34,809 nucleotides of DNA from Ramlibacter sp. GTDB lineage: Bacteria; Pseudomonadota; Gammaproteobacteria; Burkholderiales; Burkholderiaceae_C. A model generated the notes under the pieces. That model had not been told where the DNA came from. It did no database searches and saw nothing but the letters and a program-made list of their open reading frames with translations. Both the position numbers and the translations under genes were made by a program. Each line of letters starts with the position of its first letter. Positions within the stretch are counted from its first letter, which is position 1. This document shows positions 8,999 through 16,732 of the stretch, in pieces. Location of the stretch: assembly GCA_028292245.1 (NCBI GenBank), contig JAQGMS010000077.1, positions 1 through 34,809 on the forward strand. The letters are read 5' to 3'.

Positions 8999-9494
8999 GA
9001 GTGCTCTCTTCGGTCGCCAAGGCAGGAGCGGGCCAGCGTCCGCGGTAATCCTCCAGCAGTTCGCGCAGCCGCTCGGGCACGGCGCGCGATTTGCGCTCGG
9101 CGTGGTGCACACAGATCACGACCAGGTGGGCGGCCAGGATTTCCTGGCCGGGGCCGTCGGTGAAATGGATGTCCAGCGCAAAGGTGGTGTTGCGCACCTC
9201 GCGCACGCGCACCGTCATGTCGAACACCTGCTCGGGGTACAGCGAACGCTTGAAATCGAAGGACAGGGCGCGCAACGGCGTATTGAGATCCAGCGCGCGC
9301 AGCTGCTCCTGCAAGGGAGGGCCCAGCAGCGCGCCCAGGAACATCTGGAAGGCGGAGATCGCATACTCGGAAAAGACCGGCGTATAGACCACGCCCGCCG
9401 GGTCGCATTCGCCCCACTTGACGCGGCGCCGCACCACCACCGGCCGCTCGCTGACGAGTTCCTCGCTGAGAAACGGGTTCATCCGGGGGCTCAT
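8976..9494 (-). CDS. Hot-dog acyl-CoA thioesterase (4-hydroxybenzoyl-CoA thioesterase/YbgC type)
   Basis: The 172-residue protein has the hot-dog fold motif WGECDPAGVVYTPVFSEY, with D31 as the catalytic aspartate of the 4-hydroxybenzoyl-CoA thioesterase (Pseudomonas) subfamily. Such enzymes hydrolyse aryl- or acyl-CoA thioesters in the cytoplasm. Together with the CoA/AMP ligase in the same operon this suggests that at least one intermediate is a CoA thioester that is later released. The start ATG at 9494 overlaps the stop of the preceding small gene (ATGA, 9491-9494); a second in-frame ATG lies four codons later. Confidence 0.88.
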   Translation of the reverse strand: MSPRMNPFLSEELVSERPVVVRRRVKWGECDPAGVVYTPVFSEYAISAFQMFLGALLGPPLQEQLRALDLNTPLRALSFDFKRSLYPEQVFDMTVRVREVRNTTFALDIHFTDGPGQEILAAHLVVICVHHAERKSRAVPERLRELLEDYRGRWPAPALATEESTHEENSRS

Positions 9495-9754
9495 GGAGCA
9501 GCTGTCTCGCTGACCAGCCGCAACTCGTGGCGATCATAGGCGGCGATGCGGCCGCGAAAGCCACCGCACAGCGCGCTGTTCCACAGGGCCGGCCCCAGGC
9601 CCAGTTCCTTGCGCACGAATCGCAGCTCATGCGGCGCTTCGATTTTCAGGTAGCCGTTGCCCAGCGCGCTCACCACGCAGCCCGGCGTGGCGCTCGCGCA
9701 CCTGGCCAGCGCCGCGAACTCCGGGAGTTCGAGCACGAAGACGGTGACGGTCAC
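9491..9754 (-). CDS. Small protein of unknown function (87 residues) in the catabolic operon
   Basis: I do not recognise this protein. It starts with GTG at 9754, chosen because an AAGGAG ribosome-binding site sits five bases upstream. The open frame continues upstream to 9832, but that would overlap the VOC gene. The protein is soluble and alpha/beta in appearance, with a HELRFVRKELGLGPALWNSALCGGF core and two or three cysteines that do not form a clear metal site. Its stop overlaps the thioesterase start by 4 bases, so the two are probably translated together. It may be an accessory or subunit-like protein of a neighbouring enzyme; that is inference from position only. Confidence 0.7.
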   Translation of the reverse strand: MTVTVFVLELPEFAALARCASATPGCVVSALGNGYLKIEAPHELRFVRKELGLGPALWNSALCGGFRGRIAAYDRHELRLVSETAAP

Positions 9755-9791
9755 GCGGTCTCCTTCGGGTGCGCCAGGCGCTGGAGGGCGG

Positions 9792-10427
9792 TCATACAGG
9801 GACCGCCCGACGCGGCGCCGGCAGCGCGCCATTGGCGATCATCTCGCCCTTGGCCCGCCACACGCTTTCGATCTTCCGCAGCTTGCCCTCGCCGGCCGCC
9901 AGGCCGCGCGTTTCCTCTTCGATCGCCGCCTGCATCGTCAGTTGGGCATCGCTCGCATCCAGCGGCTTGAGTTCGCGCAGCGGCAGCGTGATCTCGACAA
10001 AGTAGCCGTTGGGGTCGCGGAAATAAAGCGATTCGATCACTTCATGCTCGATCTGGAACAGGATCGGGATCTGCCGCTCCTCCAGCCGCTGCCGCCAGCG
10101 CATCAGCTCTTCGCGCGAGCCAGCCAGCCATGCAGTGTGGATCGCGTCGCTGTCGTACCTGGGCCGGTGCACCAGGTGGTCCGGCTGCTCGTCTCCCAGG
10201 TAGTAGAAGAACGCGATCGTGCTGCCGTTGCCGCTGTCGAAGAAGAAATGCAGGAAGTCCGGGTGATCGGCCGGGCCCCAGCCGCGCGCCGAGATCGCGT
10301 GCACCAGCGGCAGGCCCAGGATGTCGCGGTAGAACTCCACCGTCTCCTTGAGCTTCCAGGTCGGCCGGGCGCTGTGATGCACGCCGTGCAGCTGCGGCGC
10401 GGATTGTTGGGACGGGGTCTCAGGCAT
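9792..10427 (-). CDS. VOC-superfamily metalloenzyme (possible ring-cleavage dioxygenase)
   Basis: The 211-residue protein belongs to the vicinal oxygen chelate superfamily (glyoxalase, extradiol dioxygenase). The metal triad can be read as H17 or H18 at the end of the first strand, H97 (DAIHTAW) and E145 in FRDPNGYFVEI. The helix ETVEFYRDILGLPLV is typical. A charged C-terminal tail of about 60 residues follows the domain. In a dioxygenase operon the simplest role is extradiol cleavage of the diol produced by the ring-hydroxylating enzyme, but VOC enzymes also include isomerases and epimerases. Its start overlaps the end of the ligase gene by 8 bases. Confidence 0.85.
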   Translation of the reverse strand: MPETPSQQSAPQLHGVHHSARPTWKLKETVEFYRDILGLPLVHAISARGWGPADHPDFLHFFFDSGNGSTIAFFYYLGDEQPDHLVHRPRYDSDAIHTAWLAGSREELMRWRQRLEERQIPILFQIEHEVIESLYFRDPNGYFVEITLPLRELKPLDASDAQLTMQAAIEEETRGLAAGEGKLRKIESVWRAKGEMIANGALPAPRRAVPV

Positions 10428-12120
10428 GGTGCATTCCTTCCTTGCGATCGGGCGGACCGGCCGCCTGCAGCTTGGCGCGGATGTCCGCGCGCATCACGGC
10501 CTTGTCGAGTTTGCCGACCTTGGTCAGCGGCAGCGCGTCGGCAAGCTCGACGCGTTCGGGCCATTTGAACCGGGCCAGGCCCAGCTTGCGCAGATGCTCC
10601 CCCAGCGATGCCACGCTGGGCGCGGCCTGGCCGTGCCGCACCACGACATAGATGCAGATGCGTTCGCCCAGCACCTCGTCGGGCATGCCGACCACGGCGC
10701 AGCCGGCGACACTCGGGTGCGTGGACACCGCGTTCTCCACCTCTTCGCAATTGACCTTCTCGTGGCCGCGATCCACCAGGTCCTTGGTGCGCCCGGCGAA
10801 AGCGTAGTAGACCTTGCCCTCGATCTCGCGCCGCAGCATCAGGTCGCCGGTCTTGTAGAAGCCGTCCGGCGTGAACGCCTCGGCGTTGCGCTCAGGCGCG
10901 TCGTAGTAGCCGCTGATGGTGTAGGGGCCCCGGCACTGCATTTCGCCGACCTCGCCCAGGCCGACTTCGCGGGTGCCGCCGGGCTCGACGAGGCGCACCT
11001 CGTCCAGTGGCGACAGCGGCACGCCGGCGGTCCAGTCCAAAGCCTCCCGGGGCGCGTCCAGCGGCGGATACATGTTCATGCCCTCGGACATGCCGAACAT
11101 GCCGATGGCGGGCTTGCCGTATTTCTCGCGCGCCAGCCTGGCGGCGTCCGGCGTCCAGTACATGCGCACGCTGTCCGCCCCGGCCAGTCCCTGGTCGATC
11201 ATCGCGTCGAAGCGCGGGATCAGCGCGCGGATGAAGCCGGCCCAGGTCGGGCGGGCCAGGCGGAACACCTCGCCCCAGGCTTGGGGCGTCATGTCGGTGG
11301 GAACGGCATAGGCCGCGCCCGTGAGCAACGTGGGCAGCCACATGCAGCCCATGGCCGCGTTGTGCATCATCGGCATCGGCATGAACATCACGTCGTCCGG
11401 CGTGAAGCCGAGGAGCTCGGCGCCGCGGCGCGCATTGAGGAGGTATTCGTTCTGCATGCGCGGGATCACCTTGGGAACGCCCGACGTACCGCCAGAAAGC
11501 TGGAACACCGCCACCTGGAACGGGTCGCGCGCGATGGCGCGCACCGCGCCGCGCGCCGCGCCCGGGTCCTGGCCCGCGACCAGATCCTCGAAGCGGGCCA
11601 CGCCGTCTTGGGGGCGACCGCGCAGCGAAATGATGTGGCGCATCTCGGGCAGGCCCTGCCGCATCGACAGCGCGAAGGACGGCAAGTCGAATTTCTCATC
11701 GTCTCCTTGCACGATGTGCACCCGCGCCGCGGTGTGCCGGCCGAGATACGAGATTTCGCTCTCGCGGTGGCCGGCCAGCGTGCACACGGGAATCAGCCCG
11801 GCCTTCAGGCAACCGAGCACCGCCAGGATGAGTTGGGGCGAATTGGCGGACTGGAACAGCACGCGGTCCAGCGGCCGCAGGCCCAGGCCGACCAGCGCGG
11901 CGGCGAACCTGTCGGTGATCTCGTCAAGCTGCGCGTAGCTGATGTTGCCTTCCGCGCTGTACAGGGCGACGCGCCCGCGGTGCCGCTCGAACGAAGCCAC
12001 CAGCGCCTCGACCAGGCTTACTTGGCCCAGCTCGCCGGCGGCGACGTAACGGGCGAGCCGGTCCGCCGGCGCGTAGGTCACGCCGGGCAGGGGCTCACGA
12101 ACGCCGAGCGACGTATTCAT
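10420..12120 (-). CDS. Aryl acid-AMP/CoA ligase (EntE-like, ANL superfamily)
   Basis: The 566-residue protein activates a carboxylic acid as an acyl-adenylate and probably transfers it to CoA. The ATP-binding loop is LSGGTSGVPK (208-217), followed by IPRMQNEY and PMMHNAAM, which closely follow the layout of EntE-type 2,3-dihydroxybenzoate-AMP ligases. Later motifs are FGMSEGMN, FYKTGDL, AGRTKDLVDRGHEKVNCEEVE and the C-terminal LPLTKVGKLDK with the catalytic lysine. With no carrier protein or peptide synthetase nearby and a thioesterase in the operon, formation of an aryl- or alicyclic-acyl-CoA is more likely than siderophore synthesis. The ATG at 12120 overlaps the ferredoxin stop (ATGA); the frame is open further upstream but this start fits the domain. 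Confidence 0.9.
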   Translation of the reverse strand: MNTSLGVREPLPGVTYAPADRLARYVAAGELGQVSLVEALVASFERHRGRVALYSAEGNISYAQLDEITDRFAAALVGLGLRPLDRVLFQSANSPQLILAVLGCLKAGLIPVCTLAGHRESEISYLGRHTAARVHIVQGDDEKFDLPSFALSMRQGLPEMRHIISLRGRPQDGVARFEDLVAGQDPGAARGAVRAIARDPFQVAVFQLSGGTSGVPKVIPRMQNEYLLNARRGAELLGFTPDDVMFMPMPMMHNAAMGCMWLPTLLTGAAYAVPTDMTPQAWGEVFRLARPTWAGFIRALIPRFDAMIDQGLAGADSVRMYWTPDAARLAREKYGKPAIGMFGMSEGMNMYPPLDAPREALDWTAGVPLSPLDEVRLVEPGGTREVGLGEVGEMQCRGPYTISGYYDAPERNAEAFTPDGFYKTGDLMLRREIEGKVYYAFAGRTKDLVDRGHEKVNCEEVENAVSTHPSVAGCAVVGMPDEVLGERICIYVVVRHGQAAPSVASLGEHLRKLGLARFKWPERVELADALPLTKVGKLDKAVMRADIRAKLQAAGPPDRKEGMHHA

Positions 12121-12449
12121 GTGCCTCCATAGGCGACGTTCACCACGCCGTCGACCACGGTCACCGGGTAGGTCTTGAGCGCAACGGAACACGGCGACGC
12201 GCAGGGCTCGCCGGTGGTCACGTCGAAGCAGCCGTTGTGCCAGCTGCACTCCACCACCTTGCCGCGCAGCGTGCCGTCTTCGGACAGCGAAGCCGCGCCG
12301 TGGGTGCAGGCGTCGTCCGTCGCGTAGATTTCGCCTTCGACCTTGTAGAGCGCGATCACCGTGCCGTCCGGCAGGAATTCAGCGCGCATCTCGCCCTCGG
12401 CGATGTCGCCGGCGTCGCACAGGGCCACTGTCTCTGCCATGGAATTCAT
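12117..12449 (-). CDS. Rieske-type [2Fe-2S] ferredoxin
   Basis: The 110-residue protein has the Rieske cluster motif C48-T-H50 and C68-S-W-H71, ligands for a [2Fe-2S] cluster. It would pass electrons from a reductase to the ring-hydroxylating dioxygenase encoded upstream. It resembles the small ferredoxins of biphenyl/naphthalene-type dioxygenases and NirD-like proteins. The ATG at 12449 gives an ATGA overlap with the SnoaL-like gene; an in-frame ATG at 12497 lies inside that gene and is less likely. No ferredoxin reductase gene is found in the window. Confidence 0.92.
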   Translation of the reverse strand: MNSMAETVALCDAGDIAEGEMRAEFLPDGTVIALYKVEGEIYATDDACTHGAASLSEDGTLRGKVVECSWHNGCFDVTTGEPCASPCSVALKTYPVTVVDGVVNVAYGGT

Positions 12450-12871
12450 GCGCGATAGGCGTCGGTCTGCAGCAGCTTGCTGCCGGCCCATCCCCAATAG
12501 ATTCGGTGGGCCTTGATCAGGCCGTTCTCGATCTGCATCACCTCGGCCATGTCGGTCTGGTCGCCGGCCGGCGTCAGCCGCGGGTATTCCCAGATCATCG
12601 TGCGCCCGTCCGTGAAGAAGCTCTGGCGGTAGCGGTCCTTCAGTGCCGGCGTAGTGCGGATGATGATGCCGAAGAAGTTGCGCAGGGCCTCGCGGCCCTC
12701 CACCACGCCGCGCTCGGTCTTGAGCAGCACGTTGACCAGCGGGCTTTCGAGCGTCGCGTCCGGCGCATACAGCGCGAGCACCGCTTCGAGGTCCTTGGTG
12801 GCGAAGGCGTGGGCCCAGGCCTGGTAGATGCGTTCCGCGGCTTCATGGCCGGAAGAAGGGTTCGAGTTCAT
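12446..12871 (-). CDS. SnoaL/NTF2-like protein
   Basis: The 141-residue protein has the NTF2-like cone fold pattern: an N-terminal helix ERIYQAWAHAFATKDLEAVLALYAPDA, a following beta strand with the E..PL turn, and a C-terminal antiparallel sheet with WEYPR and HRIYWGW. Members can be polyketide cyclases, isomerases, dehydratases or subunits of oxygenases. It is encoded between the dioxygenase block and the ferredoxin, so it may catalyse an isomerisation or dehydration in the same pathway. The catalytic residue is not clear from sequence alone. Confidence 0.82.
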   Translation of the reverse strand: MNSNPSSGHEAAERIYQAWAHAFATKDLEAVLALYAPDATLESPLVNVLLKTERGVVEGREALRNFFGIIIRTTPALKDRYRQSFFTDGRTMIWEYPRLTPAGDQTDMAEVMQIENGLIKAHRIYWGWAGSKLLQTDAYRA

Positions 12872-12914
12872 GTTGCTTTCGGATTGATGAAGGGAATGCG
12901 GCGCCGGCCTGGAC

Positions 12915-13541
12915 TCAGCGCCAGCGTGAAAACGCGGCGGGCAACATCAGCTGGCCTTCCAGCGCCGCGATGGCGCCGTCGTGCCGGATGTCGCTCAGCG
13001 CGCCGCTTGCGCCGGACCAGCGCTGGTCGCGCTCGTCCAGCGAAGCGCTGCGAACCACGAACAAGGCTTCGCGCAGCGAACCTGCGCCTTCGAAGGTACG
13101 CGCCTTCAGCTTGGCGACGATCTCGAAATGCCGTTCCAGCGCTGCGCCCAACTGGTCCGCCAGCCGCTCGGCCCCGGCTGCAAGCGGCGCCGCCCGCAAG
13201 ATGATGCGGTCGTAGACGCCGCCGGAGCGCGCCGGGTTGCCTTCGGCCAGATCGCCCGTCATCACCTGCGAATGCTGGTGTTCCAGCAACGGCGTCACCT
13301 TGGCGAAGAAGCGGCCCATCAGCGGGTTGGCGGCCAATTGGGCGCGGGCGGCGGCGCGCGCCTGGCGGCTTTCGTAGCGCCACAGGTGGTGTACCCGGTT
13401 GAGCTCCCCGCTTTCGCTGAACCAGAATCCGCGCAGGTGCGGGGCGAGCAGTTCCAGCACACCTTCGCCGGCGGCGAAGCCGGCCAGGTACTCGGGAAGC
13501 TTGCCAGGGTGCAGGCGATAGCTGCGCGATTCGATGATCAT
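12915..13541 (-). CDS. NIPSNAP-family protein
   Basis: The 208-residue protein begins MIIESRSYRLHPGKLPEY, the hallmark of NIPSNAP dimeric alpha-beta barrel proteins, and contains HHLWRYES and a second half-domain after residue 105 (YDRIILRAAP). NIPSNAP proteins frequently accompany aromatic or xenobiotic degradation genes, but their reaction is mostly unknown. The start overlaps the dioxygenase alpha-subunit stop by 4 bases (13538-13541). A 43-base gap separates it from the SnoaL-like gene. Confidence 0.85.
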   Translation of the reverse strand: MIIESRSYRLHPGKLPEYLAGFAAGEGVLELLAPHLRGFWFSESGELNRVHHLWRYESRQARAAARAQLAANPLMGRFFAKVTPLLEHQHSQVMTGDLAEGNPARSGGVYDRIILRAAPLAAGAERLADQLGAALERHFEIVAKLKARTFEGAGSLREALFVVRSASLDERDQRWSGASGALSDIRHDGAIAALEGQLMLPAAFSRWR

Positions 13542-14848
13542 TGGCGGGCGCCGGGCGGCGGCGGGTCGGCGGGGCCGGCGCGGCCGTCCATGCGCACGCC
13601 CCATTGCCTCCAGAAGGCGCGGATCTGGCCCTCGTCTTCCATCGGCAGCTCGGCGCTGTCGAGGGCGCCCTTGGAGACGTCGTTCCAGCCGGCCTCCTTG
13701 ATGTTGCGGTAGCCGCGCTGGCAGCGCTCCAGCGCCTCGATGTCGTCCGGGGTCGCCAGCCCGCCGGGGCCCAGGAATTCCAGGAAATTGCGCAGCCGGA
13801 TCTTGCGCAGCCAGGCGCTTTCGTCCTTCGGCGCAACGGCCCACGAGCTCACGCTCATCCGGCCGGGCTCGTCCGGGTACATGGTGCGGATCACCAGGCC
13901 GGCCGCATCCACGATCACCAGGTTCGGGAAGACCACCAGGTTGCGGTTCATGTGCGAGATCCGGCGTGCGCGCTCTTCGCCCAGGCGGGACTGCAGCTTG
14001 CCGTAGATGCCATCCATCTCCGCGCGCGACTGCTCGCCCCAGGCCGGCGACCACTTGCCGGCGGGCCGGCCCCAAGGCGCGGAAAACTCCACCACCGCAT
14101 GGCCGTTGCCGAGCTCGCGGCTGACGCCTTCGAGTTTCGGCGGCGGCCCGTTCTTCGGCGCGTTGGGCGTTACGTTGCGCACGTAATCGAAGTACGTGGC
14201 GTGCAGATTGTCGGCGTGGTAGCCGTCGAAGCTGTTTTCGCACAGCAGCTTCCAGTTGGCACGGATCATGTACTCCTGCGAGCCGGAAATGATTTCCAGT
14301 TCGTCTGCCTGGTCGGCCATGCAGTCGATGTACTCGCGTGCGCCGCCCAGGTAGTCGTGCAGCGAAACCGCGTCCTTGTCGAAGCACACGAACCACAGTC
14401 CGCGATAGGACTCCAGGCGCGGCACGGCCACCAGGTCCACGGCGCCCGTGCATTCGAAGTCCGCCGGGTATGCGGCGTGGTGCGGCTGGCGGCGGAACTT
14501 GCCGTCGGCGCTGAACACCCAGCCGTGGTAGATGCACTGGAAATTCTTGGCGATGCCCTGGCGCTCCTGGCACAGCTTGGCGCCGCGATGCGGGCAGCTG
14601 TCCAGGAAGGCGTGGACGACACCCTTGGCGTCGCGGTTGAAGATCACGTCGCGGCCGGCCACGGAACGCGCGACGAAGGCGCCCGGCGCGCGGACCTCCG
14701 ACTCGTGCCCCAGGTAGATCCAGCACCGGTCGAAAATCTCTTCACGCTCGGCTTGCAGGATGGCCTCGGAGGTGAAGGCTCGCCGCGCCACCTGGAACAC
14801 CCCGCGCCCGGCGTCGATGGCGATGTTGTTGCCGCCCATGTATTTCAT
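13538..14848 (-). CDS. Ring-hydroxylating dioxygenase, large (alpha) subunit
   Basis: The 436-residue protein is a Rieske non-haem iron oxygenase. The Rieske ligands are C85-P-H87 and C105-I-Y-H108. The mononuclear iron site reads NWKLLCENSFDGYHADNLH, giving N198, D208, H211 and H216, with a later acidic ligand expected in DDIEALERCQRGY. This is the catalytic alpha subunit that adds both atoms of O2 to an aromatic ring as a cis-diol. The beta subunit is encoded 15 bases upstream and a Rieske ferredoxin downstream, so a multicomponent enzyme is expected. The family includes benzoate, anthranilate, salicylate and biphenyl dioxygenases; the substrate cannot be fixed from sequence. Confidence 0.95.
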   Translation of the reverse strand: MKYMGGNNIAIDAGRGVFQVARRAFTSEAILQAEREEIFDRCWIYLGHESEVRAPGAFVARSVAGRDVIFNRDAKGVVHAFLDSCPHRGAKLCQERQGIAKNFQCIYHGWVFSADGKFRRQPHHAAYPADFECTGAVDLVAVPRLESYRGLWFVCFDKDAVSLHDYLGGAREYIDCMADQADELEIISGSQEYMIRANWKLLCENSFDGYHADNLHATYFDYVRNVTPNAPKNGPPPKLEGVSRELGNGHAVVEFSAPWGRPAGKWSPAWGEQSRAEMDGIYGKLQSRLGEERARRISHMNRNLVVFPNLVIVDAAGLVIRTMYPDEPGRMSVSSWAVAPKDESAWLRKIRLRNFLEFLGPGGLATPDDIEALERCQRGYRNIKEAGWNDVSKGALDSAELPMEDEGQIRAFWRQWGVRMDGRAGPADPPPPGARQ

Positions 14849-14863
14849 CGTCGTGTCCTTCGT

Positions 14864-15355
14864 TCACAGCAGGATGCTGATGCGCCCTTGCTCGTGCAGG
14901 TTGTCGTAGTCCAGCTTGCAGCGCTTCTCGCGGATGCGAAGGCCCTCACCCTCGCGCACCAGCCGGTACTGCGTGCTGCCGATGAAGGTGTCGTTGACGC
15001 CCGAGCGATGCCGGTGGGTCATGAAGACGCAGCGCGCCAGGATCTCACCGGGCTCGACGGCCGGCATCAGGCGCACATTGCTGATGAAGTGCCGGGTCTT
15101 GGAGTGCGGCCACTCGGCATGCGCGTTTCGCTTGTACAGGCGCTTGACGCGCTCGCGCAGCAGGACCGGGTCGTCAGCAATGTAGAACAGCGCGGTCTCG
15201 CTCGACGCGTCGTCGGGCAGGTCGGCCGAGGGAACCAGGTAGCGCCCGTCGGGCGTGAACAGCGCGAGCCATTCCTCGAGCTTCCAGGCGTCCAGCAGGT
15301 CCGCTTCCATGAACAGGAAATCTTCCACTTCCCGATGAATTGTCTCGTTTGTCAT
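14864..15355 (-). CDS. Ring-hydroxylating dioxygenase, small (beta) subunit
   Basis: The 163-residue protein has the beta-subunit fold (NTF2-like), with EVEDFLFMEADLLDAWKLEEWLALFTPDGRYLVPS near the N-terminus and HFISNVRL in the middle. The subunit supports the alpha3-beta3 hexamer and is not itself catalytic. I chose the ATG at 15355 because GGAG lies about seven bases upstream and the conserved N-terminus starts here; an upstream ATG at 15406 would lie in the promoter region. It is the first gene of the twelve-gene minus-strand operon. Confidence 0.92.
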   Translation of the reverse strand: MTNETIHREVEDFLFMEADLLDAWKLEEWLALFTPDGRYLVPSADLPDDASSETALFYIADDPVLLRERVKRLYKRNAHAEWPHSKTRHFISNVRLMPAVEPGEILARCVFMTHRHRSGVNDTFIGSTQYRLVREGEGLRIREKRCKLDYDNLHEQGRISILL

Positions 15356-15395
15356 TGCGCGCTCCGCTTCGAGCTCCAGAGGCTGGCCCAAGGGC

Positions 15396-15425
15396 AATGT
15401 ACCCATTAATTATGAGGCGTGTCAA
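15396..15425 (-). promoter_or_regulatory. Predicted promoter of the catabolic operon
   Basis: On the minus strand a perfect TTGACA box (15425-15420) is followed after 18 bases by TACATT (15401-15396), a 4/6 match to the -10 consensus. The predicted start of transcription is about 35 bases upstream of the beta-subunit ATG at 15355. The -35 box lies inside the inverted repeat. Confidence 0.5.
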
Positions 15426-15460
15426 TATGGGGCGGCCCCCTAATTGACATGCCAATTAAT
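15405..15460. promoter_or_regulatory. Divergent operator: inverted repeat with two outward TTGACA boxes
   Basis: The arms GGCGTGTCAAT (15416-15426) and ATTGACATGCC (15443-15453) are inverted copies with one mismatch, and each is flanked outside by ATTAATT/AATTAAT (15405-15411 and 15454-15460), with a 4-base offset on the left. Each arm contains a perfect TTGACA pointing away from the centre, so both divergent promoters are covered. The right arm alone also reads as an imperfect palindrome ATTGACATGCCAAT. A dimeric regulator, most simply the TetR protein encoded at 8186-8998, would repress both the catabolic operon and the transporter. Confidence 0.7.
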
Positions 15461-15520
15461 TTCGTGCTCAATTGCCGCCATCGCAGGCTTGGCTGCGGAG
15501 CATCAAGCTGGAGACAAACC

Positions 15521-16699
15521 GTGAAGAAAATCCTCATCCCTTCCCTGCTGGCGATCGCCGCATGGGGCGCCTGGACCCTCGCCGCCGCCCAGCCCCAGGA
15601 CAAGATTCGCATCGGCTTCATCGCGGCGATGAGCGGGCCGCTCAGTTCGGTGGGCGCCGAGCAGAAGCGCGGCCTCGACCTGGCGCTGGAGCACCTGGGC
15701 AACAAGGTCGGCGGCGTTCCTGTCGAGGTGGTGGCGGGCGATACCAAGACCAATCCCGGCGCCACTGTGCAGGACCTGTCGCGCCTGCTCGAAAAGGAGA
15801 AGGTGGACGTCGTCACCGGCCTCACGACGTCGGCGGAAATCCTGGCCGCGATCAAGCCGGTCACCGATGCCAGGACCATCCTCATCGGAACCAACGGCGG
15901 GCCGGTCCAGTTGTCGGGCGAGGGCTGCAGCCCCTGGTACTTCAGCGCGGCTTTCCAGAACACCCAGGTAACTGAAGGGGTGGGCGCCTTCATGTCGCAA
16001 AAGGGCGTGAAGAAGGTCTACATGCTGGGCCTGGACTACGAGGCCGGCCGCGAGCACCTGGCCGCGGCCAAGAAGGGCTTCAAGGGCGAAATCGTCGGCG
16101 AGAACTACACGCCCATGGCGCAGGCCGATTTCGCCGGCGACATCGCGCGGGTGCGGGCCTCGGGTGCGGACGCCGTCTTCGCGTTCTATGGCGGCGGCCC
16201 GGCCGTGTCGTTCGTGCGCCAGTGGGCGCAGGCGGGCATGGGCAAGCTGCCGCTGTATTCCAATTTCGCGCTGGCCGACCCGCTGACGCTGCCGGGCCAG
16301 GGCAAAGGCGCCAAAGGCATTTCCATCACCGGCATCTACTTCGCCGACCTGGACAACCCCGAGAACAAGCGATTCGTCGATGCCTTCCGCGCCAAGTACA
16401 GCCGCGACCCATCCGCTTACGCGGCCCAGCAATACGACGCCGTGATGCTGATCGACGCCGCCGCGCGCGAGCTCAAGGGCAACATCCGCAACCCGGACGC
16501 GTTCAGGGCAGCCCTGGCCAAAGCCAATTTCAAGAGCGTGCGGGGCCCCTTCAGGTTCAACAACAACCACATGCCGATCCAGAACACCTACATCGCCGAG
16601 ATCGACGAGCGGGCCGACGGCACGATGTACCTCAAGCCGGGCGGCATCGTCGCGGAAAACGCCAGGGACGAGTTCGCATCCAAATGCGCGATGAAGTGA
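15521..16699 (+). CDS. ABC transporter periplasmic substrate-binding protein (LivJ/LivK type)
   Basis: The 392-residue protein is a type I periplasmic binding protein of the branched-chain amino acid transporter family. A signal peptide is clear (VKKILIP start, hydrophobic core, AAAQ cleavage region around 20-24), followed by DKIRIGFIAAMSGPLSSVG typical of the family. The GTG at 15521 is chosen because GGAG lies seven bases upstream and it gives the signal peptide. Binding proteins of this family located next to degradation operons usually bind aromatic or aliphatic acids rather than leucine. Divergent transcription from the dioxygenase operon supports such a role. Confidence 0.92.
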   Translation: MKKILIPSLLAIAAWGAWTLAAAQPQDKIRIGFIAAMSGPLSSVGAEQKRGLDLALEHLGNKVGGVPVEVVAGDTKTNPGATVQDLSRLLEKEKVDVVTGLTTSAEILAAIKPVTDARTILIGTNGGPVQLSGEGCSPWYFSAAFQNTQVTEGVGAFMSQKGVKKVYMLGLDYEAGREHLAAAKKGFKGEIVGENYTPMAQADFAGDIARVRASGADAVFAFYGGGPAVSFVRQWAQAGMGKLPLYSNFALADPLTLPGQGKGAKGISITGIYFADLDNPENKRFVDAFRAKYSRDPSAYAAQQYDAVMLIDAAARELKGNIRNPDAFRAALAKANFKSVRGPFRFNNNHMPIQNTYIAEIDERADGTMYLKPGGIVAENARDEFASKCAMK

Positions 16700-16732
16700 A
16701 GCCGCGCCGGGCCACTGCGTGAGGGGCCCGGC

